Source: Streptomyces lasiicapitis (GTDB lineage: Bacteria > Actinomycetota > Actinomycetes > Streptomycetales > Streptomycetaceae). From it: DNA of 64,000 nucleotides. The DNA is taken from contig NZ_BMNG01000010.1 of NCBI RefSeq assembly GCF_014646335.1, forward strand, positions 62,001 through 126,000, given 5' to 3'. Of the stretch, positions 25,078-33,666 are shown one piece after another (the first letter of the stretch is position 1; each line of letters starts with the position of its first letter). A model generated the notes under the pieces. The model did not search any database. It was not told the origin of the DNA and worked only from the letters and a program-made list of their open reading frames with translations. The position numbers were made by a program, and so were the translations under genes.

Positions 25078-25905
25078 GTGCAGATGCGTCTACGTATTCC
25101 GGCTGCCCGGCTGACCGCGACCGCGGCACTCGCCCTGGCCACCATCGCCGTCGGCACGGCACCCGCCCACGGGGCGGACACCCCGGGCACGCCGAGCGAC
25201 CCGCCGCCCGGCGACTTCACGGTGACCCTCTCCACCACGCCCACGGCCACCGACTACGCCCACCGCACGGTCGACCTCACCGGCACCGTGACCCGCGCCG
25301 ACGGCACGCCCGTGGCGGAAGCGCCGGTCAAGCTCGGCAAGGACGTCCTCTACAACACCTGGAACCCCTGGGGCGACCCCATCGACCCGACCGAGCGGGA
25401 GCACCTCGACCTGGGCACCGTACGCACGGACGACAAGGGGCAGTTCACGCTGCCGAGCGTCCGGGCGGACCGGTGGCAGGACAAGGGCAGCCTCTTCCTG
25501 GCCCCCCGCCATCAGGTGGAGTTCCAGGCTTCGTACGACCCGGGCGACCCCGACGACAACTACTTCTTCTACGCCTCCACCAGGGTCCGTGTGCAGCCCG
25601 TCGCAAGCGCCCTCACCTACAAGGTCAACAAGACCAAGGTGCGCGCCGGCGACACCCTCGTCGTGAAGGGCAAGGTCACCTGGCCCACCGGGCACGGCCC
25701 GGTCGCCGGAACCCGCGTCCTGCTGCGTACGTACTTCGAGTCCGAGTACAACGCGCAGACCACCACCGACGCCCGCGGCAACTTCACCGTGCGCGCCAAG
25801 ATCCGCGGCTACGACAAGGAGTTCGTGCTCTTCTCCGCGCCCAAGGACTATTACGTCGCGGGCGCGAGCAAAGATCTTCCGGTCAAGAACGTCACCACTC
25901 CCTGA
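25078..25905 (+). CDS. Secreted Ig-like-domain protein
   Basis: Secreted protein of 275 residues. The signal peptide (LALATIAVGTAPAHGA) is cleaved near residue 34. Two beta-sandwich domains of the invasin or carboxypeptidase-regulatory type follow. The first starts DFTVTLSTTPTATDYAHRTV and contains GTVTRADGTPVAEAPVKL. The second contains RAGDTLVVKGKVTW and GPVAGTRVLLRT. Such domains give extracellular scaffolds or adhesins; no catalytic residues are seen. GTG 25078 has a GGAG ribosome site 5 bp upstream. Confidence 0.85.
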   Translation: MQMRLRIPAARLTATAALALATIAVGTAPAHGADTPGTPSDPPPGDFTVTLSTTPTATDYAHRTVDLTGTVTRADGTPVAEAPVKLGKDVLYNTWNPWGDPIDPTEREHLDLGTVRTDDKGQFTLPSVRADRWQDKGSLFLAPRHQVEFQASYDPGDPDDNYFFYASTRVRVQPVASALTYKVNKTKVRAGDTLVVKGKVTWPTGHGPVAGTRVLLRTYFESEYNAQTTTDARGNFTVRAKIRGYDKEFVLFSAPKDYYVAGASKDLPVKNVTTP

Positions 25906-25916
25906 CGGGCCCGGCT

Positions 25917-25949
25917 CCCCGGCCGGCCACGCCCACTGGCCGGCCGGGG
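25917..25949. terminator. Strong GC hairpin between convergent genes
   Basis: CCCCGGCCGGCC (25917-25928) and GGCCGGCCGGGG (25938-25949) form a perfect 12-bp stem with a 9-base loop, serving the secreted protein gene and the DUF1206 gene. Confidence 0.75.
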
Positions 25950-25956
25950 CGGGCTC

Positions 25957-26835
25957 TCACACCTTCCGCCAGCGCGCACTGGCCCAGGAGAAGACGCCGA
26001 ACGCCACGAGCGCCAGCGCCACCGCGACGAGCAGCCACGGTCCCGCCGGGGTGTCGCGGAAGGAGCGCAGGACGTCGTCCATGCCCTTGGCCTCGCCGGG
26101 TTCGTGGCGTACGGCGGCCACGAGGACGAAGGCACCGGCCGCCGCGAAGACACAGCCGCGGCCGAGGCCGCCCACCATCCCGAGCACGTCCACGGTGTGG
26201 CGCAGCGGGGCGGGCATCTCGCTCATCCGCAGGTGCTTGCGGTACTTGCGCAGCATCGCCCGCCCGGCGATCCACAATCCGGCCGCGATGATGCCCGCGC
26301 CCGCCGCGCCGACGATCCACTGTCCCGAGGGCCAGTCGAGCGCGGTCGCCGTGACGTCGTCGCTCTGCCGGTCCGACGAGCCGCTGCCGCTTCCCTTGTC
26401 CCCCGCCACGTACGCCAGGACGGTGTAGCTGACCACGCCGTAGAAGACGAACCGGCCCGCCGACGCCAGGCGCTTGCGAGCCTTGCGGCCGTCCTGGCCC
26501 GCCTGGCCGAACAGCGCCTCGGAGAGCCGCCACAGGGCCATCCCCGCGAGGGCGAGACCGAGGAGCCACAGCAGGGCGTTCCCGAACGGCTTGTCCGCGA
26601 TCTCCGTCAACGCGCCGCCACGGTCCGCCTGTTGTCCGCTGCCGTCCTGTTGTCCACTGCCATCACGCTGCCCGCTGTCGTCGGTCAACGCGATGCGCAT
26701 CGCGAGGAGCCCGACGAGCGCGTACAGAACGCCTCGGGCGACGAAGCCCGCCCGTGCCGCCGTCTCGACGACCCGCCCCTTGGCCAGCCGCCGCACCTGG
26801 TTCGTCCCGTTCTGCACCGCACCATCTAAGCCCAT
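25957..26835 (-). CDS. DUF1206 multi-pass membrane protein
   Basis: Membrane protein of 292 residues with three repeats of a two-helix unit, as in DUF1206. The units start ARAGFVARGVLYALVGLLA, ASAGRFVFYGVVSYTVL and GMVGGLGRGCVFAAAGAFV, giving six helices. The loop between the first pair carries three GSGQQDG-type repeats. ATG 26835 (MGLDGAVQNG) is the natural start. The function of the family is unknown. It is divergent from the anti-sigma-like ATPase at 26971. Confidence 0.88.
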   Translation of the reverse strand: MGLDGAVQNGTNQVRRLAKGRVVETAARAGFVARGVLYALVGLLAMRIALTDDSGQRDGSGQQDGSGQQADRGGALTEIADKPFGNALLWLLGLALAGMALWRLSEALFGQAGQDGRKARKRLASAGRFVFYGVVSYTVLAYVAGDKGSGSGSSDRQSDDVTATALDWPSGQWIVGAAGAGIIAAGLWIAGRAMLRKYRKHLRMSEMPAPLRHTVDVLGMVGGLGRGCVFAAAGAFVLVAAVRHEPGEAKGMDDVLRSFRDTPAGPWLLVAVALALVAFGVFSWASARWRKV

Positions 26836-26970
26836 GGGTCGGCGAGTGCCCCTATGGCCCTCGGCGATGCGCGTGGCGGTCGCCTTGAAGGGGCCGGGAC
26901 GGGGTACCCGGAGGGGACGGCAGGTTTCGCCATCCAACGGCAGATCACGCAAACCATGTGAGGGTGCGTC

Positions 26971-27402
26971 ATGTCGGATGCTTCCGTACGAGCTGTCGGG
27001 TGGGCCCAGTCCTTTCCCGTCTCCCGAGGCGTCAGAGCGGGGCGGGAGTGGGCCCGTGCCCACATGGAGAACCTCGGGTGGACGAAGGCCGACCCGGATG
27101 CCGTCGACTCCGTCGTCCTCGCGGTCTCCGAGCTGGTCACCAACGCCCATCACCACGCGCACACCAGCGCCCAGGTCGTGCTGACCTGGGACGGGCAGGG
27201 GCTGCACCTGAGCGTGCACGACTCGGGGCCGGGGGCACCGACGCCGCGGGACGCGGACGACAGCAGCGTCGGCGGCCGCGGCCTCGCCATCGTGGAGGCC
27301 CTCGCGGACACCTGGAGCGTCCACCCGACGGCGGACGGCAAGACCATCACGGCCTGCTTCAAGGCGCCCGGTGCGGGGCGGTGTTCGCAGAGCACGCGGT
27401 GA
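26971..27402 (+). CDS. HATPase domain protein, RsbW/anti-sigma-like
   Basis: Histidine-kinase-type ATPase domain of 143 residues alone, as in SpoIIAB/RsbW-like regulators, which are very numerous in Streptomyces. The N box is AVSELVTNAHHHAH, the G1 box VHDSGPG and the G2 box GGRGLAIV. Such proteins sequester sigma factors or phosphorylate anti-anti-sigma factors. No sigma factor gene is adjacent, so its partner is unknown. Confidence 0.92.
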   Translation: MSDASVRAVGWAQSFPVSRGVRAGREWARAHMENLGWTKADPDAVDSVVLAVSELVTNAHHHAHTSAQVVLTWDGQGLHLSVHDSGPGAPTPRDADDSSVGGRGLAIVEALADTWSVHPTADGKTITACFKAPGAGRCSQSTR

Positions 27403-27449
27403 GTCGGGCGCGTTTCAGCCTTCAGCCGACGGCCAGGGCGTACGTGGTC

Positions 27450-28604
27450 TCAGTTGACGACGTTGACGACGTTGACGACCAGGGCGTACGTCCCGATCCC
27501 GATGAGGCGCTCCCCCGCGAGCTGCTCGCCCCGGCTGGACGTCAGCCTCTCGACGCGGCCCGTCCCGGTGTCGAACGTCAGGTCGTCCAGAGTGCCTATG
27601 TCGTGGCCGAGGTCGGTCAGCAGTCGCTTGCCCAGCAGGCTCTGGCTCTCCGACGCGGCGGGCGAGTCGGCCGTGCCCAGCGATACCGGCCGGTCCGCCG
27701 TCACGATCACGGCGTCCGGCCCCACCGCGTGGATGTCGGCCCACGCGATCACCTCGTCCTCGGTCTTGGCGTCCCGCAGGCACAGGGCGGCGATCCGGCT
27801 GTGGGAACGGCCGGGGTCGTGGGACGCGTCCAGCACGAGCCCGTCGACCGTCCCGAGGCGGGCGGCGCCGGCGGCGTCGACGACCGAGCGCCCGAGGAGC
27901 TGGGTGAGCACCATCATCACGCCCTGTTCTCCGTCGCCTGCCCCTTCCGCTTCCTCGCCCTTCCGCATGTCGTGCTGTGACTCGATTCCGCGCCGCGCCG
28001 ACCCCTCGGCTCCGCGCTCCGCCGCCCCCTCAGCTCCACGCCCCGCCGTCTCCACTGCCCGCAGCCGTGCGACGACATGGTCGAGTTGGACCCGGTCGGC
28101 GGCCAGGTTCTCGGTGTCCTCGGCGGGCACCAGAACCGTGTCGCCCGTCATCGCCACCGGGCCGGGCAGCGCGAGGTAGACATCGCGCTCGTGGTGGCCC
28201 AAGGCCTCGTTCGACGCGATCTTGACGCCGACGACCTCACCGCTGCGGCCGGAGACGACCACGACGTCCAGCACGGTGCCGACGGCCACACCGCGGTCGG
28301 TCAGCACCTTGGTGCCGTGCACGAGGCCCGCGGCGGCCTCGGCGCCGGAGGCGACCGCCGCCCTGTCGGCCAGTACGTCCGCGTCCGGGATCATCAGCGC
28401 GTCCGGGCCGAGCGCGTGCACTCCCGTCCACGGCAGACCGCGGTGCAGCGGACCGGAGAAGATGCCGCGCCCGGCCAGCGTGAATCCGGCGACGCGCGCG
28501 CTGCCGCCGTCGAACACCGTGTCCTTGATCTGGGCGACGGCCTCGCCGCCCAGCGTCACGACCGGCCGCTTGGCCAACTCCGAGACGAGATACAGCTCCC
28601 TCAT
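27450..28604 (-). CDS. PRC-barrel domain protein
   Basis: Protein of 384 residues with about four PRC-barrel units (for example VVTLGGEAVAQIKDTVFD, RGVAVGTVLDVVVV, SVVDAAGAARLGTVDGLVLD, DIGTLDDLTFD) and an acidic Arg/Glu linker with repeats. PRC barrels occur in RNA-processing and photosynthetic proteins and often act as small scaffolds. The gene overlaps the stop of the small membrane protein gene by ATGA. The 3' end carries three GTTGACGAC repeats, giving VVNVVNVVN. The sequence after the stop still resembles a normal end (TYALAVG), so a small duplication may have shifted the stop. Confidence 0.85.
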   Translation of the reverse strand: MRELYLVSELAKRPVVTLGGEAVAQIKDTVFDGGSARVAGFTLAGRGIFSGPLHRGLPWTGVHALGPDALMIPDADVLADRAAVASGAEAAAGLVHGTKVLTDRGVAVGTVLDVVVVSGRSGEVVGVKIASNEALGHHERDVYLALPGPVAMTGDTVLVPAEDTENLAADRVQLDHVVARLRAVETAGRGAEGAAERGAEGSARRGIESQHDMRKGEEAEGAGDGEQGVMMVLTQLLGRSVVDAAGAARLGTVDGLVLDASHDPGRSHSRIAALCLRDAKTEDEVIAWADIHAVGPDAVIVTADRPVSLGTADSPAASESQSLLGKRLLTDLGHDIGTLDDLTFDTGTGRVERLTSSRGEQLAGERLIGIGTYALVVNVVNVVN

Positions 28605-28744
28605 GACATCCTCCTGCGCCCGCGGCCACCGCGCCGCACCACGATCACACGCCCCCTGCGGCGACGCGCCTGCACCCCCGCGATCAGCCCCGTCACCACG
28701 ACCACGCCGACCACGCCGAGCACCGCCCACATCCACAACTCCAT
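28601..28744 (-). CDS. 47-residue single-pass membrane protein
   Basis: Short protein with one transmembrane helix (MWAVLGVVGVVVVTGLIAGV, residues 5-24) and a very basic tail ending RRGGRGRRRMS. A strong ribosome site (GGGAGG) lies 6 bp before the ATG at 28744. Its stop overlaps the PRC-barrel start (ATGA), so the two are translated together. It may anchor the PRC protein to the membrane; this is an inference from position. Confidence 0.8.
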   Translation of the reverse strand: MELWMWAVLGVVGVVVVTGLIAGVQARRRRGRVIVVRRGGRGRRRMS

Positions 28745-28930
28745 GACCCACCTCCCGGATCCGTCCCACCGACCGGCGCCCCGTCCCATCGACCGGGCCC
28801 GGTCGAGCAGCAGGACCCCCGAGTACCCCGCTTCGCGCGCCTTAGTGAAAGTCGCGGACGACGGGGGCGGGCGGCGCCGCAGGTCTGGACTTGACCGCAC
28901 GCCCTCTCTACGCTCTGCCGCACCACGATT

Positions 28931-28942
28931 GAGAGCGCTCTC
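28931..28942. promoter_or_regulatory. GAGAGCGCTCTC, LacI-type operator
   Basis: A perfect 12-bp palindrome 55 bp upstream of the protease start. Its centre, GAGCGCTC, is that of sites bound by LacI-family regulators such as CebR in Streptomyces. Confidence 0.65.
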
Positions 28943-28996
28943 ATCCACTCAACTCCGCTCCACCACCCCCCTGTTGGAACGACGAGAGGTCCCCCT

Positions 28997-30154
28997 GTGA
29001 GACGCAAAACCACCGCACGTCTCGGCCTTTCCGCCATGCTCCTGATGGCCACCGGCGCCGGAACCGGCCTCGCCTCCACCGCTGCCGCTGCTCCCGTCCC
29101 CGCCCCCAAGTCCCAAGCCCCCGCTTCCGCAGGCCTGTTGGACGCCATGCGGCGCGACCTCGGCCTGAGTCCCGCCGCGGCGCGCGAGCGGCTCGCCGAC
29201 GAGCGGCGGGCCGTCAAGACCGAGCGCGCGGCCAAGAAGGCGGCGGGTTCCTCGTACGGAGGCGCCTGGTTCGACGCCGAGCGCGGGCGGCTCACCGTCG
29301 CCGTCACCGGTCGGCAGGCCGCCGAAGACGTACGCGAGACCGGCGCCGACGTCCGGCTCGTCCGGCACAGCGCCGCCGAGCTCAACGCCGCGAAGACACG
29401 CGTCGACAAGCTCAAGGCGCCTGCGGATGTGGCCAGTTGGCGTGTGGACGCCAAGGCCAATCGTGTCGTCGTCGACGTCGTCGCCGGACATCGCGCCGAC
29501 AACGATGTCAAGGCCTTCCTGCGGAGCGCGCGGGCCACGGCGCCGGTCGAGGTGGGAACGGTTCCCGAGGGGCCGCGGACGTTCGCCGCCGGGACCGTGG
29601 GCGGCGACCCGTACTACACCGGCAACGTCCGCTGTTCCATCGGCTTCTCGGTGCACGGCGGCTTCGTCACGGCCGGGCACTGCGGGCGCGCGGGCGCGGG
29701 CGTGCGCGGCTGGGACGGCTCCGACATCGGCACGTTCCAGGGCTCCTCGTTCCCCGACAACGACTACGCGTGGGTGTCCGTCGGCAACGGCTGGTGGACC
29801 GTTCCGGTCGTGCTGGGCTGGGGCGCCATCCCCGACCGGCTGGTGCGCGGCTCGGCCGAGGCGCCGGTCGGCTCGTCGATCTGCCGCTCCGGCTCCACCA
29901 CGAAGTGGCACTGCGGGCAGCTCCTGGCCAAGAACGAGACCGTCAACTACTCCGACGGCACTGTCGTGCACCAGCTGACCAAGACCAGCGTGTGCGCCGA
30001 AGGCGGTGACTCGGGCGGCTCGTTCATCAGCGGCGACCAGGCCCAGGGCGTCACCTCCGGCGGCTGGGGCAACTGCGGCAGCGGCGGGGAGACGTGGTAC
30101 CAGCCGGTGAACGAGATCCTCAACCGCTACGGGCTGACCCTGCACACCGCCTGA
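28997..30154 (+). CDS. Streptogrisin-type S1 serine protease with pro-domain
   Basis: Secreted chymotrypsin-fold endopeptidase of 385 residues. The signal peptide runs to about residue 32 and the alpha-lytic-type pro-domain from about 45 to 198. The mature enzyme starts near 202. The catalytic triad is His228 in TAGHCG, Asp256 in DNDYAW and Ser339 in GGDSGGS. Three disulfides are likely, as in streptogrisins. The GTG at 28997 has a GAGAGG ribosome site. A LacI-type palindrome upstream suggests sugar-dependent control. It ends at a bidirectional terminator. Confidence 0.95.
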   Translation: MRRKTTARLGLSAMLLMATGAGTGLASTAAAAPVPAPKSQAPASAGLLDAMRRDLGLSPAAARERLADERRAVKTERAAKKAAGSSYGGAWFDAERGRLTVAVTGRQAAEDVRETGADVRLVRHSAAELNAAKTRVDKLKAPADVASWRVDAKANRVVVDVVAGHRADNDVKAFLRSARATAPVEVGTVPEGPRTFAAGTVGGDPYYTGNVRCSIGFSVHGGFVTAGHCGRAGAGVRGWDGSDIGTFQGSSFPDNDYAWVSVGNGWWTVPVVLGWGAIPDRLVRGSAEAPVGSSICRSGSTTKWHCGQLLAKNETVNYSDGTVVHQLTKTSVCAEGGDSGGSFISGDQAQGVTSGGWGNCGSGGETWYQPVNEILNRYGLTLHTA

Positions 30155-30181
30155 CCCCGCACACTGCCTGATCCGCGCCGC

Positions 30182-30219
30182 GTCGGTGACTCCGAAGTCC
30201 TGAGGCCGGAGTCACCGAC
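30182..30219. terminator. Bidirectional hairpin between protease and phytase
   Basis: GTCGGTGACTCCG (30182-30194) pairs with CGGAGTCACCGAC (30207-30219), a perfect 13-bp stem with a 12-base loop, between convergent genes. Confidence 0.78.
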
Positions 30220-30246
30220 ACGGTCCCGTTCAGCTCATCAGCCCGT

Positions 30247-31548
30247 TCAGTCCTTCACGGCGTCCATGACGTCGTCGAGGCGTACGAACTTGAAGCCCGT
30301 GGCCTCCCGGCCAGACTCCTGCGGGGTCTCGTCGCCGTCCTGGACGACGAGCAGGCCGTGCGGATACTCCGCGCCGAGCGGGGCGTTGAGCGCGGCGGCG
30401 CCGTCACACTCCTGCGCGCCGTCGAGCGTCCCGGAGGCCGCGGTGACGCGGAAGCCGCCCTCGTACTCGTTGTCGTCACCGCGTTCGCGGTCGTACGCGG
30501 CGAACGTGTCGTCGCCCTGGCTGGAGGCCAGCACATACCCGTCGCCGTCGGGCTCGGTGACCAGCGTGAGCCCTTCGACGTCGGCGGCGAGCCGCTTGCC
30601 GCCGAAGCCGGGGTCGGCGCCCGGGGCGCACTCCTCCGTCTCCTCGTCGTACGTCCCCGGCACGCCGTACTCACGCACCTTGTCGATCAGAGCGGGCGTT
30701 CCGGTGAGGTCGGCGTCGAGCCGCCAGAGGCCGACGTCCTCCTGGCCCGCGTACAGCGTGCCGTTGGCCGGGTCCACCACCATGCCCTCGACCTGGGGCA
30801 GTTGGCCCGGTTCGCCGCACGGCGTCCACGAGGAGCCGTCGGGCAGCCGGAAGGACGACGGCAGGTCGAGGGTGCGGAGCTTGCGGTAGCCGACGGTGCC
30901 GGAGCGGCCGGGGAGCAGTTCGAGGAGGGCTATCCGGGTGCGCTCGCGCTGACTGACCACGGCGTACGAACGCCCGGTCTTGCGGTCGGTCCAGGTGGCC
31001 AGACCGTAGGCGGTGCGCTGGTCGTTGATCTCGTCCTGGCCCGCGGAGAAGACGGGCGCCGCGGCCGGGTCGGTGACGTCGGTGAGCGGGCCGCCGGGAC
31101 GGTCGCGGTCGACGCGGTAGAAGCGAAGGCGGTCGTTCCCGCGGTCGCTGGTCACGGCGAGGTCGGCGCGGCCGGTGGACAGCTTGAGTCCGTGCACCAG
31201 GTCGACGTTGTTGAAGCGGCCCGGGGCGTCGCCGGGCGCCGGTCCCGCGGGCGCGGGCACGGACTGGACCTGGCGTGCGTCGAGGTCGTACGCCCGCAGG
31301 CCGCCCTCCTTGGCGGTGGCGACGACCAGGCTGCGGCCCGGCTCCGCGGTGTCGCGCCAGATCGCCGGGTCGTCGGCGTCCGCGTTGCCGCCCGCCTCGT
31401 CGTCGTACAGCGGCGGCGTCTCGGCCCTGGGCGTGAGCGCGGGGAGTGCGCTTGGCGTGTGCGCCTGTGCGGGCGCCGTCGCGGCGAGCGCGGCAAGCGC
31501 GGCCGCGACGGTGAGGACGCTCGGTCGCCGGATACGGGACTGGGGCAC
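30247..31548 (-). CDS. Secreted beta-propeller 3-phytase
   Basis: Secreted phosphatase of 433 residues that releases phosphate from phytate and depends on calcium. The signal peptide ends APAQA (about 28). Motifs of the family are DDPAIWRDT, VATAKEGGLRAYDL, FNNVDLVHGL, VTSDRGNDRLRFY, YAGQEDVGLWR, DVEGLTLV and a C-terminal HGLLVVQDG block. GTG at 31548 is preferred because AAGGAG lies 7 bp upstream and the signal peptide starts there. The frame is open to 31593, which would add an unlikely leader. Confidence 0.9.
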   Translation of the reverse strand: MPQSRIRRPSVLTVAAALAALAATAPAQAHTPSALPALTPRAETPPLYDDEAGGNADADDPAIWRDTAEPGRSLVVATAKEGGLRAYDLDARQVQSVPAPAGPAPGDAPGRFNNVDLVHGLKLSTGRADLAVTSDRGNDRLRFYRVDRDRPGGPLTDVTDPAAAPVFSAGQDEINDQRTAYGLATWTDRKTGRSYAVVSQRERTRIALLELLPGRSGTVGYRKLRTLDLPSSFRLPDGSSWTPCGEPGQLPQVEGMVVDPANGTLYAGQEDVGLWRLDADLTGTPALIDKVREYGVPGTYDEETEECAPGADPGFGGKRLAADVEGLTLVTEPDGDGYVLASSQGDDTFAAYDRERGDDNEYEGGFRVTAASGTLDGAQECDGAAALNAPLGAEYPHGLLVVQDGDETPQESGREATGFKFVRLDDVMDAVKD

Positions 31549-31663
31549 GGATGGGCTCCTTCGGTTCATGGCAGCGCAGCTCTTTGCGGGCACGCAGGGT
31601 CTTACGTGCTCATGGAGAGTTACGCGCGGGCGTACGCGCCCGGAAGGAGTGATGGCATGCGCA

Positions 31664-32737
31664 TTACATACGCGTGTGGGACGCCTCGACCTGCGCCAGC
31701 GACCACAGCTCCAGATACGCCCGCTGGATGAACGTGCCGGTCACGGCGGGCGTCGTGTTGGCCAGGGCGGTGAGGGCCACGCCCGTCTGCGAACTGAAGC
31801 CCGCGAAGGTGGTGAAGCCCCGGGTGCCGCCGGAGTGGTGGTAGAGGTCGCGGCCGGGGCGGGGCCTGATGTTCCAGATCAGGGCGATGCGTCGGCCGGT
31901 GCGGGGCAGGGCGACGCGGGGTGTGGTGACGTCGGCGAGCGCGGTGCGCAGGGTGCCGGGGACGGTGGGGGGCGCGGCGGCGGGGTCGATGAGGGCGTCG
32001 AGGGTCGTGAGGAGGTCGCGGGCGCTGGACCGGCCGGCGCCCGCGCCCGGCATGGCGGGCATCTGCCAGAGCGGGCGCGCCCGGCCGTGCCAGTAGCCGG
32101 TGGCCTGCGGCTGGTCGGCGGCGCAGCTGGTGCGGGTCAGGCCGAGCGGGTCCAGTACGCGGGCGGCGAGCAGCGGGGCGAAGGTGCCGCCGGGGCCGTG
32201 GGCGGCGCGGGTGAGCAGGTTGCCGAGCAGGCCGACGCCGAAGTTGGAGTAGCGCACGCGGCTGCCGGGGGCGGCGCGCGGCCGAACGCGGGCGAGCGCC
32301 CGGTGTAAATCGGCGGCGGAGAAGTCGGCGTACGGATTGCTGAACCAGGCGGGCGCGCCCCTGCGCAGGAGGCCGGGCGGCAGCGAGGGCAGGCCGGAGG
32401 TGTGCGTGGCCAGGTGGATCAGGGCGATGGGGGCGTCGCGGAGGTGCGGGGCGGCGGTGCGCGGCAGGAAGCGCGTGATCGGGTCGTCGTACGCGACCTC
32501 GCCGCGCGCGACCATCTCGGCCAGGAGCAGCGCGGTGAACGTCTTGGTGAGGGAGCCGATCTCGAAGCGTGTGTCGGGGTCGGCCGGGATGTCGCCGCGC
32601 AGGGTGGTGGCGCCGGTGGCGAGGAGGGCGTGTTCGGGGCCGCGCCGGACCGCGAGGGCGACCGCGCTGGCCCCGGGGGCGGTGCTGCGCAGGGCGGCGA
32701 GCAGGTCCGCGGCCCAGGCGGGCGCCCCCGCGCTCAC
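31664..32737 (-). CDS. Beta-lactamase-fold serine hydrolase, last gene of a four-gene operon
   Basis: Class C beta-lactamase/esterase-like protein of 357 residues with no evident signal peptide. The catalytic SxxK is SLTK (about 65), the YxN motif is RYSNFGVG, and the third motif is HHSGGTRGF (HSG in place of KTG). Cytoplasmic or atypical location is suggested by the lack of a leader. The start overlaps the stop of the upstream gene (GTGA at 32734-32737). In natural-product operons such enzymes can act as cyclases, esterases or peptidases; which applies here is not known. Confidence 0.85.
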   Translation of the reverse strand: MSAGAPAWAADLLAALRSTAPGASAVALAVRRGPEHALLATGATTLRGDIPADPDTRFEIGSLTKTFTALLLAEMVARGEVAYDDPITRFLPRTAAPHLRDAPIALIHLATHTSGLPSLPPGLLRRGAPAWFSNPYADFSAADLHRALARVRPRAAPGSRVRYSNFGVGLLGNLLTRAAHGPGGTFAPLLAARVLDPLGLTRTSCAADQPQATGYWHGRARPLWQMPAMPGAGAGRSSARDLLTTLDALIDPAAAPPTVPGTLRTALADVTTPRVALPRTGRRIALIWNIRPRPGRDLYHHSGGTRGFTTFAGFSSQTGVALTALANTTPAVTGTFIQRAYLELWSLAQVEASHTRM

Positions 32738-33666
32738 CGCGGGTCCGCCGCTCCGCCCAGCGTGCGGGAGACCGCGAGGGTGCCGGCGATCGCGGCGACG
32801 ACGGCGGTGTGCTGGTGGTCGTTGAACCGCTGTGCGGGGTCGTCGGGGACGGGGTCGCCGTCGCGGGGCACGAGGCCGTCCGGGTGCTGGGCGCGGGCGA
32901 GGCGCTCCCAGTCGGCGGGCGCGCAGTACGGCTCCTTCAGGCAGCAGCCGACGATCATGAGTTCGGCGACCAGATCCCACTGCTCGATCTCGGCCCAGAT
33001 GTCGATCCACACGGGCAGCCAGGTGGTGACGTACTCGGTGAGGTCGTCGGGCAGGCCGGTGGGGTTGGCGCCCCAGTCGGTGAGGTGGAAGACCGTGTGG
33101 GTGACGCAGTAGCCGGTCATCCAGTCGACGAGCCAGGGCTCGGGGGTGGCGCCGAGCCAGGTGGCGCGCGCCAAGGTCGGCCAGTCGTAGGCATGTCCGC
33201 CCTGGTCGAGGCCCACGACGCGGGCGGCGTTGGCGACGGCGAGCCTGCGGTTGGGGACGACCTCGACGGCCCGCACCGAGCGCAGGGCGCTGGTGTGGGC
33301 GAGCAGCCGCTCCAGGGGTTCGTGGCGGAATCCGCAGCGGGCAAAGGGGGCGTACGTCTCCAGCGGGTCGGTCATCATCGAGTACCGCAGCAGCCGTTCG
33401 TAGAGCATGTCGCCCTCGCCGAACTGCCGCCAGCAGAACTCCATCAGTTCGTGAGCCTGGCTCAGCTCGACGCTGCCGGCCGCGGATTCGCGCAGGACGA
33501 GGGAGGCGGCGAGCGCGGTCTCGCCGAGGGGTTTGTAGACGCTGTCCGGGTCGCCGAGGTCGGCGGTGGTGTCGGCGGGCAGCACGCCGCACTCCCGCTG
33601 GGCGTGCAGCCAGGCCAGGGCCTGTGCGCTCACCTGGTGGGCGGTCTGCGTCACGGACGCCGTCAT
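32734..33666 (-). CDS. Helical protein of unknown function (DUF6895-like)
   Basis: Protein of 310 residues, all-helical, rich in Trp, Arg and Leu. Recognisable segments are VYKPLGETALAASLVLR, LRYSMMTDPLETYAPF and THTVFHLTDWG, which resemble the DUF6895 family as I recall it. It has Cys residues but no metal or nucleotide motif. It overlaps the upstream gene by 4 bp (33663-33666) and the downstream hydrolase by GTGA, so it is firmly in this operon. Its function is unknown. Confidence 0.75.
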   Translation of the reverse strand: MTASVTQTAHQVSAQALAWLHAQRECGVLPADTTADLGDPDSVYKPLGETALAASLVLRESAAGSVELSQAHELMEFCWRQFGEGDMLYERLLRYSMMTDPLETYAPFARCGFRHEPLERLLAHTSALRSVRAVEVVPNRRLAVANAARVVGLDQGGHAYDWPTLARATWLGATPEPWLVDWMTGYCVTHTVFHLTDWGANPTGLPDDLTEYVTTWLPVWIDIWAEIEQWDLVAELMIVGCCLKEPYCAPADWERLARAQHPDGLVPRDGDPVPDDPAQRFNDHQHTAVVAAIAGTLAVSRTLGGAADPR

